The notes below the pieces were generated by a model, which worked only from the letters and a program-made list of their open reading frames with translations, was not told the DNA's origin and did no database searches. Below are positions 17,511-26,424 of a stretch of 64,000 nucleotides of DNA, one piece after another; the stretch's first letter is position 1; each line of letters begins with the position of its first letter. Source of the DNA: Lachnospiraceae bacterium (GTDB lineage: Bacteria > Bacillota > Clostridia > Lachnospirales > Lachnospiraceae); the NCBI GenBank assembly GCA_017461725.1, contig JAFTXG010000028.1:186001-250000 (forward strand), written 5' to 3'. The position numbers and the translations under genes are program-made.

Positions 17511-17583
17511 ATGGGTCTGATGTTCAGAACAGAACTGACCCATGAATTGAAAACAGTATAGCATAGTTTAAGAAAAAGCGCAA
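17511..17583 (-). promoter_or_regulatory. promoter of the Rpn-type gene with a dyad in its leader
   Basis: On the minus strand TTGCGC (17578-17583) and TATACT (17555-17560) are 17 bp apart. Immediately downstream, ATGGGTC (17537-17543, minus strand) pairs with GACCCAT (17511-17517). The dyad could be an operator or a leader hairpin. The rest of the 17390-17717 gap holds only the macrodomain gene's terminator. Confidence 0.45.
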
Positions 17584-17660
17584 CCAAATCACGGACCTTC
17601 AAATAAAACACTGATCTTCAAATAACGTGTAATCTTTACATGAAAAAAGTGACCAAATCT

Positions 17661-17690
17661 GTAATCTGATCACTTTTCCATGTAGTATCA
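17661..17690 (-). terminator. hairpin downstream of the macrodomain gene
   Basis: AAAAGTGATC pairs with the AAGTGACC segment around a short AT-rich loop (about 8 bp of stem), followed on the minus strand by TTTTTT. It is a probable intrinsic terminator; the exact ends are approximate. Confidence 0.45.
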
Positions 17691-17717
17691 TAAAATTTCA
17701 TGCCCAGCATCTGTCGC

Positions 17718-18176
17718 TCAGGCATAGATTACAAGATACACCTGCATATCCTCATCCTGCAGGCATTTGTTTATGGTCTCCGACGCGATCTGCATCACCT
17801 GCTCTCTGGGATATCCATAGATTCCGGCAGAGATCAGCGGGAATGCAACGGTCTTACACCCATACTGCTTTGCCAGCTTGAGCGATTCACTGTAGCAGGA
17901 AGACAGCTGCTGTGCCTCGCCCCGCTTGCCGCCCTTCCATCTCGGGCCAACGGTATGGATTATATACCTGCTGGGAAGACGATAGCCTTTGGTAATCTTC
18001 GCCCGACCAACCTTACAGCCGCCCAGCTTCATACACTCAAACAGAAGCCTCGGGCCCGCCGCCTTGTGGATCGCTCCATCAACGCCGCCTCCACCCAGCA
18101 GGGTGGGGTTGGCGGCATTGACGATGGCATCACAGGTGATTTTGGTGATATCGCCGTGGATGATTTGTAGTGGCAT
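17718..18176 (-). CDS. macrodomain protein, O-acetyl-ADP-ribose deacetylase type
   Basis: This 152-residue protein is a single macrodomain. [28 protein letters not shown] carries the conserved Asn of NAAN and the [12 protein letters not shown]-ribose loop; the second phosphate loop is SAGIYGYP. These are the marks of the MacroD/YmdB class, which hydrolyses O-acetyl-ADP-ribose or removes ADP-ribose from proteins in the cytosol. AAGGAGG precedes the ATG. It lies 55 bp after the LRR gene on the same strand and may share its message. Confidence 0.9.
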   Translation of the reverse strand: MPLQIIHGDITKITCDAIVNAANPTLLGGGGVDGAIHKAAGPRLLFECMKLGGCKVGRAKITKGYRLPSRYIIHTVGPRWKGGKRGEAQQLSSCYSESLKLAKQYGCKTVAFPLISAGIYGYPREQVMQIASETINKCLQDEDMQVYLVIYA

Positions 18177-18231
18177 CGAGGTAGCCTCCTTGTTGGGAAT
18201 ATATTACTTCAATCCCTACATGTCCTACGTT

Positions 18232-20913
18232 TTAATAGACCAGATTAGGAACAAAGGACACAGGTGCGTAGTCGGTTATGTTGTTACCGGTCAAATCCAA
18301 AGTATATAAGCCAGTTAATGAACTCAGCGGACTGACATCGGTAATACTATTATTCGCCAAATACAGTTCCCACATATTTGTCATCGTACTCAATGAACTG
18401 GTATCACTTATCTGGTTACCAGATAAGTGCAGGTGATGTAAGCCAGTTAATGTGCCCAAGGAACTAATATCATTTATTTGGTTATCAGACAAATATAGAT
18501 AACTCAAACCAGTTAACTCACTCAAAGCTGTAACATCTGAGATTTTATTTCCATTTAAAGACAATTCATACAGATAATTGTTCAATGTACTCAATGCTGT
18601 TATGTCAGAAATTTCGTTATCATCCAAATACAATCCACCCAGAAATATTAATTCACTCAGTGGTCCAATATCCGTAATGTTATTATTACACAAAGACAAT
18701 TTCAACCCTCCAATATGTGCCAGACTTTCCAATGTACTCAAAGCTGTCAAATCCGAAAAATCATTATCATCTAAAGACAGATAACTCAAAGTGATGTTAC
18801 CCAATGATGATACATCAGATACATTGTTTCCATCCAAATACAGGTAATTCAGATTCGTCAAAGGACTCAACGGACTAACATCTGTAATATTATTGTTCTC
18901 TAGATGCAACGTTTCCAAATTAATTAATGCGCTTAACGGACTAATATCCGTAATGTTATTCGCATCCAAATATACACGTTTCAAGCGCGTTAACGAACTC
19001 ACTGCGCTAATATCGCTTATATTATTACCTGACAAAGGTAAATCATATAGCTTTGTTAATGCGCTCAAAGAACTAATATCTTCAATACTGTTGTTCTCCA
19101 ATTGTAAAAAACTTATATCTGTTAACGCATTCAATGGACTAATATCTTTAATATTATTATTCTGCAAATACAAATATTTTAAATTTGTTAATGATTTTAA
19201 AGCATCAATCTTCTCAATCTGATTGTCCTGTAGATGCAGATACTCCAGAGTTGTTAACGCATTCAATGCACTGATATCTGTAATTTCATTATTTTCAAGA
19301 TATAGTGAACTCAGATTTATCAACGTATTTAATGCGCTAATATCTGTAATTCCATTATTTCCAAGATATAGTGAACTCAGATTTATCAACGTATTTAATG
19401 CGCTAATATCTGTAATTCCATTATTTCCAAGATATAGTGAACTCAGATTTATCAACGCATCTAATGCACTAATATCAGTGATATTATTATTATTCAAATT
19501 CAGAAAATTCAGATTCGTTAACGCACTCAATACGCCGATATCCGTAATACTGTTATAACCTAACCCTAACGCCTTTAAACATGTTAAATTGCGCAAAACA
19601 CTAATGTCACTGATTTGATTACCGTTCAAGTTCAATGTAATCAACTTGGTCAAAGAAGCTAACGCACTGATATCGCTAACTTGATTAGATCCAAGATCTA
19701 ATTCTTCCAGGCTCGTCAAATTGCTTAAAACGCTGATATCACTGATTTGATTACCGTTCAAATCCAATGTAATCAACTTGGTCAAAGAAGCTAACGCACT
19801 GATATCACTAATGTCAACCGGGTTCCTCATAGTCTTATCGCCATAATAATTATAATCTCCCAACCGAAGTTCAGTCAAGTTGGTCAATGTACTTAATGCG
19901 CTAATATCGCTTATCGGGCAGCCTTCCAACAGCAATACTTCCAAATTAGTTAATGTACTAAGTGCACTGATATCGCTAATCCCCTTCAGCATTAAATTTA
20001 ATTTCGTGATATCCTTCACATCTCCATACAGAATATCCCCCTCCGCAATTCCGGTTATCTCCCGCATGGCTGCTTCCAGATTTTCATCACCCCACTCCAT
20101 CACCGTATTATCGGCTGGCGTCTCCGGTTCGGTTTCCTCTGGTTCCGTCTCTGGTTCGGTAGTCTCTGGCTCTGTTGTCTCCGCCTCCGTACTCTCCGGC
20201 TCCGTAGTTTCAGGCTGTGTCTCTTCCGGTGTAGGCTCCGGTTCCGGCTCTGGTTCAGGTTCCGGTTCCGGCTCCGGTTCGGGCTCAGGCTCGGGCTCCG
20301 GTTCTGGTGCAGGTGTCTCTGTCGCAGGCTCAGGCGCTTCTGTTGCCGGTTCCGTCACTTCCGTCTCAGGCTCTGTCGTCTCAGCCTCCGTTTCTTGGGT
20401 TGTCGGTTCCGTTTCTTCGGGCTCGGGCTCTGTGGTTTCCGGTTCAGTCTCTTCGGTCGCCGGTTCCGTCACCTCGGGCTCCGTCGTCTCCGGCTCGGTC
20501 TCCTCCTGCTTCATCTGTTCAAGCAGCGCCTCCACTTCTTTCAGCTTCTCCGCGATCCGCTGATCCCCGGTCATCTCCAGACCGGTGCGCAGGACTTCCA
20601 GCGCGCTCTCGTAGTCTCCCATTGCGATGTACACTTCTGCCAGTCCTAAATATGCGTCCACATTTCTGGGATTGATCTTCAAGGCAGCCTCGTATGCCAA
20701 AATTGCGTTTTCATAATCTTCCATTTCCAGATAGTGAGCTCCCAACTCCAGCTGATCTCTCAGGCGGCTGTTTGACACTCCCTTCGCAATGGCAAAAACT
20801 GCGGACGATAACAAAATCACCAAAATGATGATTGCCGCGATCACTTTGATCCATTGCTTTTTATCCATCTCTTTTTCTTTGTTCTTGTCGAACAAACTCT
20901 TAAGTATTCCCAT
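18232..20913 (-). CDS. membrane-anchored TPR and leucine-rich-repeat surface protein
   Basis: The start is ATG 20913 behind GAGGAGG (893 residues). Order: cytoplasmic N-terminus with a lysine-rich patch; one membrane helix (about 20-42, IKVIAAIIILVILLSSAVFA); a TPR region (about 50-125); a Glu/Thr/Pro linker of about 150 residues with a long (EP)n run; then about 26 leucine-rich repeats of 22 residues of the internalin/SDS22 type (consensus ITDISALSxLTNLxxLxLxN). No sortase motif or C-terminal membrane segment is seen, so it is probably anchored by its N-terminal helix with the repeats outside. The TPR module resembles that of the RCC1-like protein at 22216-23616. Repeats 8-10 are recent duplications. 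Confidence 0.8.
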   Translation of the reverse strand: MGILKSLFDKNKEKEMDKKQWIKVIAAIIILVILLSSAVFAIAKGVSNSRLRDQLELGAHYLEMEDYENAILAYEAALKINPRNVDAYLGLAEVYIAMGDYESALEVLRTGLEMTGDQRIAEKLKEVEALLEQMKQEETEPETTEPEVTEPATEETEPETTEPEPEETEPTTQETEAETTEPETEVTEPATEAPEPATETPAPEPEPEPEPEPEPEPEPEPEPEPEPTPEETQPETTEPESTEAETTEPETTEPETEPEETEPETPADNTVMEWGDENLEAAMREITGIAEGDILYGDVKDITKLNLMLKGISDISALSTLTNLEVLLLEGCPISDISALSTLTNLTELRLGDYNYYGDKTMRNPVDISDISALASLTKLITLDLNGNQISDISVLSNLTSLEELDLGSNQVSDISALASLTKLITLNLNGNQISDISVLRNLTCLKALGLGYNSITDIGVLSALTNLNFLNLNNNNITDISALDALINLSSLYLGNNGITDISALNTLINLSSLYLGNNGITDISALNTLINLSSLYLENNEITDISALNALTTLEYLHLQDNQIEKIDALKSLTNLKYLYLQNNNIKDISPLNALTDISFLQLENNSIEDISSLSALTKLYDLPLSGNNISDISAVSSLTRLKRVYLDANNITDISPLSALINLETLHLENNNITDVSPLSPLTNLNYLYLDGNNVSDVSSLGNITLSYLSLDDNDFSDLTALSTLESLAHIGGLKLSLCNNNITDIGPLSELIFLGGLYLDDNEISDITALSTLNNYLYELSLNGNKISDVTALSELTGLSYLYLSDNQINDISSLGTLTGLHHLHLSGNQISDTSSLSTMTNMWELYLANNSITDVSPLSSLTGLYTLDLTGNNITDYAPVSFVPNLVY
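19307..19438. repeat. two identical tandem 66 bp units inside the LRR gene
   Basis: 19307-19372 and 19373-19438 are identical base for base, each coding for one 22-residue repeat (INLSSLYLGNNGITDISALN). The unit continues in diverged form to either side. Confidence 0.9.
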
Positions 20914-20966
20914 GTTCTCCTCCTCGTTTTGGGTTAGCCGACAGAGTTCCTGCCACGCTTCCGCTG

Positions 20967-21004
20967 TCAACTGTTTCAGAAAGTAGACTTTTTGAAACAG
21001 TTGA
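20967..21004. repeat. perfect inverted repeat upstream of the LRR gene
   Basis: TCAACTGTTTCA (20967-20978) and TGAAACAGTTGA (20993-21004) are perfect 12 bp arms around 14 bp. It lies in the LRR gene's leader or promoter, about 100 bp from the end of the serine recombinase gene. No T-run follows. It may be an operator or a recombinase site. Confidence 0.6.
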
Positions 21005-21103
21005 GTTATAATAAAACGAATCGGAAAAGTTGACCTTGTATGCACCAAAAAAGGGGATTTATTCAGTGTGTCTTGTTGTCTACTATTTGATACAACTTTT
21101 TAT

Positions 21104-21700
21104 TTATTTCATCCGTTCCCTGCACCTCCGGTAAAACGTGGAATGACTCATCTGCAGTTCCTCCGCCGCTTTTCTGGTTGAGATTCTGCCCTCCCTCCAC
21201 ATCTGAAAATACTGTTCGAACCCATCCGGCAGTTCGCTTTTCTGACATCCAAACTTCACACCCCGTATTTTCGCCGCCGCTATCCCCTCTGCCTGCCGCT
21301 GCTTGATAAATGACCGCTCAGTCTCTGCCACATAGGCCAGGATCTGTAAGACCAGATCGGAGATAAAGATGCCGGTCAGATTTTCCTGTTTGGAATCCGT
21401 GTCCAGCAAAGGCATGTCCAGTACCTGAATATCCGCTCCGATCTCTTTGGTGATTTTTCTCCACTGTTCCAGTATCTCGCTGTAATTTCGTCCCAACCGG
21501 TCAATACTTTTTACCACCAGCAGATCCCCTTTTTTCAGGCATCTGAGCAGCCTCATGTATTGAGGCCGTTCGAAATCTTTCCCCGACATCCGATCCAGAA
21601 AAATATACTTTTCCGGGATATTACATTCCTTCAGAGCGATGAGCTGTCTTTCCGGATTCTGATCCTTCGCGGAAACCCGGATATAACCATACTTTTTCAT
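21104..21700 (-). CDS. small serine recombinase (resolvase/invertase type)
   Basis: This 198-residue protein has the resolvase catalytic domain: the nucleophile serine in YIRVSAKDQNPERQ (residue 10), KGDLLVVKSIDRLGRNY with the catalytic Arg, and FISDLVLQILAYVAETERS with the long E helix. A C-terminal helix-turn-helix (STRKAAEELQMSHSTFYRRC) binds DNA. Length and order match Tn3 resolvase and Hin/Gin invertases, which recombine DNA between two short sites. No transposase or terminal repeat is seen with it. It is divergent from an XRE regulator and next to the LRR gene with its inverted repeat. Confidence 0.9.
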   Translation of the reverse strand: MKKYGYIRVSAKDQNPERQLIALKECNIPEKYIFLDRMSGKDFERPQYMRLLRCLKKGDLLVVKSIDRLGRNYSEILEQWRKITKEIGADIQVLDMPLLDTDSKQENLTGIFISDLVLQILAYVAETERSFIKQRQAEGIAAAKIRGVKFGCQKSELPDGFEQYFQMWREGRISTRKAAEELQMSHSTFYRRCRERMK

Positions 21701-21851
21701 GTCTGCCTCCTTTCATACGCATAGACCACCTGCATATTTTAAGATAGGCAACAAGTACACTTCCTTTTCTATTACCTTTTATATAGTAACTATTTATATG
21801 TAAATCGTCAAGATGTAACTTTTTGGATAGTATATAAAAAGAGGTGATTAC

Positions 21852-22100
21852 ATGGAAAATGAACTTTACTCGATGAAAAATTATGGACATATTGAGATTC
21901 ACTTAAAGGAATACATGGATGCGCGGCAGATTACCAGAAATGCCCTTGCCCGCGCAATCAACACACGCTTTGAAGTGATCGACAAATGGTACAATGGGCA
22001 CGTTGAAAAGATTGATTCCGATATTCTCGCCCGCATCTGCTTTGTCTTGGATTGTTTGCCGGGAGACATCATCCGGTATTCCTCCAAAAAAGATAATTAA
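21852..22100 (+). CDS. small XRE/Cro-type transcriptional regulator
   Basis: This 82-residue protein is a single helix-turn-helix domain: LKEYMDARQITRNALARAIN, then EVIDKWYNGHVEKIDSDILARI and the closing LPGDIIRY typical of the small clostridial Cro/CI-like regulators. GAGGTGATTAC precedes the ATG. It is divergent from the serine recombinase gene, and the AT-rich region between them (21701-21851) has short dyads such as ATAGTAACTAT that could be its operator. It may control the recombinase and itself. Confidence 0.85.
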   Translation: MENELYSMKNYGHIEIHLKEYMDARQITRNALARAINTRFEVIDKWYNGHVEKIDSDILARICFVLDCLPGDIIRYSSKKDN

Positions 22101-22137
22101 TTTGAGAACTCTCGATAGAAGATATTTTGACCCAAAA

Positions 22138-22174
22138 ACCGCCCGGGCCTTTCAAAAGCCCGGGCAGTTTCTTT
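22138..22174 (+). terminator. terminator after the XRE gene
   Basis: GCCCGGGC pairs with GCCCGGGC around a CTTTCAAAA loop with flanking A and T runs (AAAAACC .. AGTTTCTTT). A strong intrinsic terminator. Confidence 0.85.
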
Positions 22175-22215
22175 GTCCTTTACAGAAATGCAATTCTTAT
22201 GAAATTATATGACGC

Positions 22216-23616
22216 TTAATTCAACTCCACATCGTTTCCTTCTGCATCCCACAGCCGCACGGCTCCGTCGCTCCACTGAGCCACCAGATACTCTCCTGCA
22301 ACATATACCGCCTCCACATTGCCAGACTCATCCACGGTCTGCAGTCCGGTCGCGCCGAGATAATACAGTTTTCCCTGCATATCCGCCAGAAGCATTCCGC
22401 TTCCGTTGCCGGCGATGTGCTGCACACGGATCGCAGGAATGATCTTCCAGTCGTATCCTCCGCTCTCCGTCGTCCAGTCGGTCGGCAGCTGATAGTTACT
22501 CCAGTACATATCCATGCCGATCTGCCCGTCCTGATCGAGCCACAGCACGCCATCGTTGGAGGCCGACATATCCTTCGCGTCACTGCAGACGCGAACCCAG
22601 GCGGAATCCTCCAGCCAGTCGGTGTGATATGAGCGATACAGTTCGCCGCCGGCATTCAGCACATACAGTGCACTTTCGGTTGCCTCCACCTGCAGCACCA
22701 GTCCCAGACCGTTGATCTGTGTAAATTCCGGATTCCAGATCTGATTTCCTCCGGTGTGACCGAAGTTCTGACCGGCATACCACAGGGTTCCATCGTTTTT
22801 CAGCACCACCAGATAGCCGCTTCCACCGGCCACCTGCGCCACATTAGTGATACCGGCCACCTGCCGCCAGCCGCTCTCGGTGACTGCAGTACTGCTTCCC
22901 ATGGCCTCCTGGCCGCTTCGGTTGGTACCTGCCACCCACAGATTACCCGCATCATCGATCACATAGGTGTTCTGGGCAAAGCAGTAGACCTTCACTGCCT
23001 TTCCGGCAAATCCGGCATCCTTAAACTGACTCTGCACGTAATCGCTCTGGTTGATGCCCTGGGCCGTTCCCAGCTGACCGGTCACATTCAGACCTCTGGT
23101 CATCAATCCGGCGGAAATCACTGCCTCGTGACCGCCGCTGTTTCCGTAAATATGTCCGCCCGTCAGGAGCCTGGTGATCAGTTCCTCGCGCTTGTCGTAA
23201 TATTCATCCTCGTCGGTCATCTCGATCAGCTTGTCGATGATCCGGATCGCCTCCTCCAGATTGCCCCTCTCTTCCTGGATCGTCGCCTCCATCTCCTGGA
23301 CTGCAGGATCGCTGCTCTCGCCGCCCAGCTGATTTAACAGCTCCAGCGCGAAATCGGAATCACCGATGGCGTTGTACGCCTCAGCCAGACCGACGATGGC
23401 CTCGGTGTTGGCCGGCTCGATCTCCAACGCCTGCTGGTAGGCCAGGATCGCCGCGTTATAATCGGACGCATTTAAATATTTCTCACCGAGGGAGAGCTGA
23501 TCTCCCACCCGATCATTCTGATAAACCCGGATAAGAATAAACAGGGCAGCCGCAAACACTACAGCGCAGAGGACAGCGATCAGTATTATCTTTTTCAATC
23601 CACTATTCTTCTTCAT
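22216..23616 (-). CDS. membrane-anchored TPR protein with RCC1-like repeats
   Basis: This 466-residue protein has a membrane helix at residues 8-29 (KIILIAVLCAVVFAAALFIL), a TPR module at about 37-140, then from about 150 on repeats such as NLWVAGTNRSGQEAMGSS and GTLWYAGQNFGHTGGN that match the RCC1/beta-propeller pattern. The topology suggests a propeller outside the membrane. It is the last gene of the Tad/phosphosignalling operon, 9 bp after the VWA gene. Its helix-TPR front end closely resembles that of the LRR protein. The function is unknown; RCC1-like repeats usually bind proteins or ligands. Confidence 0.7.
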   Translation of the reverse strand: MKKNSGLKKIILIAVLCAVVFAAALFILIRVYQNDRVGDQLSLGEKYLNASDYNAAILAYQQALEIEPANTEAIVGLAEAYNAIGDSDFALELLNQLGGESSDPAVQEMEATIQEERGNLEEAIRIIDKLIEMTDEDEYYDKREELITRLLTGGHIYGNSGGHEAVISAGLMTRGLNVTGQLGTAQGINQSDYVQSQFKDAGFAGKAVKVYCFAQNTYVIDDAGNLWVAGTNRSGQEAMGSSTAVTESGWRQVAGITNVAQVAGGSGYLVVLKNDGTLWYAGQNFGHTGGNQIWNPEFTQINGLGLVLQVEATESALYVLNAGGELYRSYHTDWLEDSAWVRVCSDAKDMSASNDGVLWLDQDGQIGMDMYWSNYQLPTDWTTESGGYDWKIIPAIRVQHIAGNGSGMLLADMQGKLYYLGATGLQTVDESGNVEAVYVAGEYLVAQWSDGAVRLWDAEGNDVELN

Positions 23617-23625
23617 GCCACCCTC

Positions 23626-26424
23626 CTAGTCTTCCACTGGTGAAATGTAGCTCTGATCTGCCTCACACACACCTTCCAGTCTGCCCGAAGCCATCACCAC
23701 ATTTCCTGCATTGCCGGATGCGGGGTCATCGTAATCCAGATAGATGGTTCCTTCCATGGTGAAAGTACCGCTGTCACCCAGATCGATGTACTCACCCCAC
23801 TCATCCTCCAAAAGCCAGGGATCATGTGCCGGATCATAATTGAGATAAACCAGCTGCTCGGTATAACCGCGGAAGGTATCATCCTCCTCAGCACCCAGCA
23901 TGTAGATTCTGCCGCTAAACACCATTCTTCCGCTGGCCAGATAAACGGTCTGCGATGCCTCGAACCTCATGGAGCCGAGACGATAATTCTGATTGTAGTT
24001 GACCTCGCCCTCCTTATAAATACAGATGGCTTCTCTGGAGATGACAGTCTCACCGTCCGCTGTGGTGAGGGTCAGATCATAGGTACCCTCCCGCAAAAAC
24101 TCCGGCAGTTGAATATACGCATCGGTTTCACTCTGTATCTCCACGGTACAGTTCACATCGCCAATCTTCGCGCCGGTTATCTGATCCAGATTTGCACCGG
24201 AGATGTAAATCGGGCAGCTCTCGCCGCGACCGATATATCCGGACAGCGCCTCCATGGTAATCAGCTGAGGATTTATTCGCTCAATCACAACCTGATTGTA
24301 GTCTATCTTCTCTCCCTCAGGTGCTTCTCTGTATGCGTAATGTACACTGCACTCATAATTTCCCGAGCGCAGGAAGAAATATCTGGGCTGAACATCCGCG
24401 TTTTCGCTCACGGTGTAGGTGATCGTCACCGTATTTCCAATCACGTCACCGAGACTGTTGTATACACTGGACAGCTCGTTGGAGGACTCGGCGCGGATAT
24501 AACGTCCGCCGGTTCCTTCCGCGATTTCCTGCAGAAGGGCATCGTTTACACTGCCGAAGCCGATGGTGTAGATAGTCACACCGGCATTCTTTGCCTCCTC
24601 CACGATCTGCATATCCACATCGCTCTGTCCATCGGTCAGCATCATCATGGTCTTCAGACCGGTCGCGTCGCCGAGCGCCTGCACGCCCACCTGAATACCG
24701 GCATTGATATTGGTTCCGCCGCCGTCAGTCAGCGTGCTGACAACGGCCTGCACCGCCGCCTTATCGGTGGTGGTCGGAACGCGGATATAGGCATCACTTT
24801 CGAAGGTTACCAGAGACAGCTCCCGGCCTGCATCCATATCGCTGACAAAGCTTCCGATGGCAGTCCGCACATTGGCGATGGGATCGCCGCTCATACTTCC
24901 GCTGGTATCCACCACAAAGCAGATGGAGGTCTCCATCGAATCATCCACCTCAGCCGTGTAATCCACCGCATACCGGGTATCCTTGGCAATCATATTTTTC
25001 TTTTCCAGAATATCCTTGATGATATCCTCTCTGGCTCCCAGCGTCACCCGGATTTCCGGGTAATTGCTGTCATCGAAGCCCAGCACGTAAATATTGCTGT
25101 CCTCATATTTTAAGTCGCTGACGATTTTCTGGGTAAAATCCTGAGACAGGCTGCTGAAGCTGACTGCCATCATACCCTGAGAATTGATATTCAGTACATT
25201 TGCCACCGTATCGGAAAACTCCTCGGACGCGGAGGACAGGCTTCCCTTGTTTTCGCCGTAGGATTTCTTTACCAGCTTCAGTCCGTCGGTCAGTGTGGTA
25301 TTGTCGGAGAATACCGCTGCCAGCGAATCTGCCGCCGACACCAGAACATTGATCGCCTCGTCGTGCTTGCCCAAGCTGTAGTACAGACGGGCCTCCACCA
25401 CGCGGGCCTCCAGCGAATTAATGTCCGCCACCGAATTCAGTGCACGATAAACGTAGATATTCTGGATTCTGTCCATCAATTCCTCGCATTTGTCGTACAG
25501 CTCCTGCTTCTGCTCCGTCAGCTTTGCGATCTTCTTCTCATCGGTGGCCACTTCCAGCTTTACCTGCACCTCTTCCATCTTGGCGTAGGTCTTATCGTAG
25601 GATTCCTGAAGTTTTGCTCTCTCCTTCTCGGTCTGGACGATCAGCTCCTCGCCAAAGGCATAATCGGAAATATCCTCCCCGTCGTAGGCCATCTCGGCGA
25701 TCACCTCAGCCAGCAAGAGACGGTTCTCCGCACTGGGACTGTCCTCCACCATCTCACAGACCGTCCTGAGTGCCTCAGCCTTGTTTCCGCCGGCCAGATC
25801 ATTGTTCAGCTCCAGCACGTCTGTGCTGTCATCACCGTAAAGTTCTTTATACTGATCCAGCAGATGCTGTACATTATGTCCGTTGACGCTGGCAGACTCG
25901 ATTTCATAATAGGAAGAAAATTTCTCTTCCTTTGTCTCCTTGAGCTTCAGCATATCGGTCATCAGTTTAACCGCATTCTGCAGAATGGAATCATCGGAGA
26001 GCTCATTGTTTTCAAAATAAGTCAGCAGATCCTTCTGATCATCATTATACTTTCCGGTCTCCTTCAGAATGCGCAGCTTGAGCCCCGCCATGGTGTCATT
26101 GTCGCGCATTCCCTCCAGCAGAATCTCACCGGATGCATGGAGAAACTCCACGGTTTTATTGGCATCGATCACCTGATTTAAATGGATCAACGCCGCATCG
26201 CTCTGGCGGTCCTGGGCAAACCGCAATGCCAGGTAAATGTTTTCCTTATCTTTTTCCACGCGCTTCGCAGACTGATAAAAGGACAGCCCGGATGCGCCCA
26301 AAATGCAGACCGTCAATCCCACCAGAAGGGCACGGCCTGCCCAGTTCATCCAGCCCAGCTTAAAGCTGCAGACAGAAAGAACCACAAAGATGATACCGAG
26401 ACCGGCAAATATATATCCTGTCAC
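23626..26424 (-). CDS. membrane protein with von Willebrand factor A domain
   Basis: The start is GTG 26424 after GGAGG, overlapping the previous stop in GTGA (932 residues). Two membrane helices lie in the first 55 residues (GYIFAGLGIIFVVLSVCSF, then ALLVGLTVCILGASGLSFY). A long helical TPR-like and coiled-coil region runs to about residue 400. The VWA domain at about 495-690 has a complete metal-ion adhesion site: DTSGSMS, the Thr of GGGTNINAG, and LTDGQSD. Later residues look like beta-sandwich (IPT-like) modules. VWA domains bind protein ligands through a metal ion. Its place in the Tad/kinase operon suggests a scaffold or adhesin role. Confidence 0.82.
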   Translation of the reverse strand: MTGYIFAGLGIIFVVLSVCSFKLGWMNWAGRALLVGLTVCILGASGLSFYQSAKRVEKDKENIYLALRFAQDRQSDAALIHLNQVIDANKTVEFLHASGEILLEGMRDNDTMAGLKLRILKETGKYNDDQKDLLTYFENNELSDDSILQNAVKLMTDMLKLKETKEEKFSSYYEIESASVNGHNVQHLLDQYKELYGDDSTDVLELNNDLAGGNKAEALRTVCEMVEDSPSAENRLLLAEVIAEMAYDGEDISDYAFGEELIVQTEKERAKLQESYDKTYAKMEEVQVKLEVATDEKKIAKLTEQKQELYDKCEELMDRIQNIYVYRALNSVADINSLEARVVEARLYYSLGKHDEAINVLVSAADSLAAVFSDNTTLTDGLKLVKKSYGENKGSLSSASEEFSDTVANVLNINSQGMMAVSFSSLSQDFTQKIVSDLKYEDSNIYVLGFDDSNYPEIRVTLGAREDIIKDILEKKNMIAKDTRYAVDYTAEVDDSMETSICFVVDTSGSMSGDPIANVRTAIGSFVSDMDAGRELSLVTFESDAYIRVPTTTDKAAVQAVVSTLTDGGGTNINAGIQVGVQALGDATGLKTMMMLTDGQSDVDMQIVEEAKNAGVTIYTIGFGSVNDALLQEIAEGTGGRYIRAESSNELSSVYNSLGDVIGNTVTITYTVSENADVQPRYFFLRSGNYECSVHYAYREAPEGEKIDYNQVVIERINPQLITMEALSGYIGRGESCPIYISGANLDQITGAKIGDVNCTVEIQSETDAYIQLPEFLREGTYDLTLTTADGETVISREAICIYKEGEVNYNQNYRLGSMRFEASQTVYLASGRMVFSGRIYMLGAEEDDTFRGYTEQLVYLNYDPAHDPWLLEDEWGEYIDLGDSGTFTMEGTIYLDYDDPASGNAGNVVMASGRLEGVCEADQSYISPVED

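Noticed and set aside
17166..17564. Frame of 132 codons overlapping the Rpn-type gene start
   Set aside because: It is out of frame with the nuclease gene on the same strand, starts upstream of its promoter elements and has no recognisable content.
18300..20000. Regularly spaced repeats that could suggest a CRISPR array
   Set aside because: The period is 66 bp in a single open frame, and every unit encodes a leucine-rich repeat. There are no unique spacers and no cas genes.
19880..20563. Gly/Ser/Val-rich open frame opposite the LRR gene linker
   Set aside because: The repeated GSGSGSVVSGS pattern is the reverse complement of the (EP)/(ET) repeat codons and not an independent gene.
23824..25113. 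Open frame of 429 codons opposite the VWA gene
   Set aside because: Antisense shadow. The VWA metal site is intact on the other strand.
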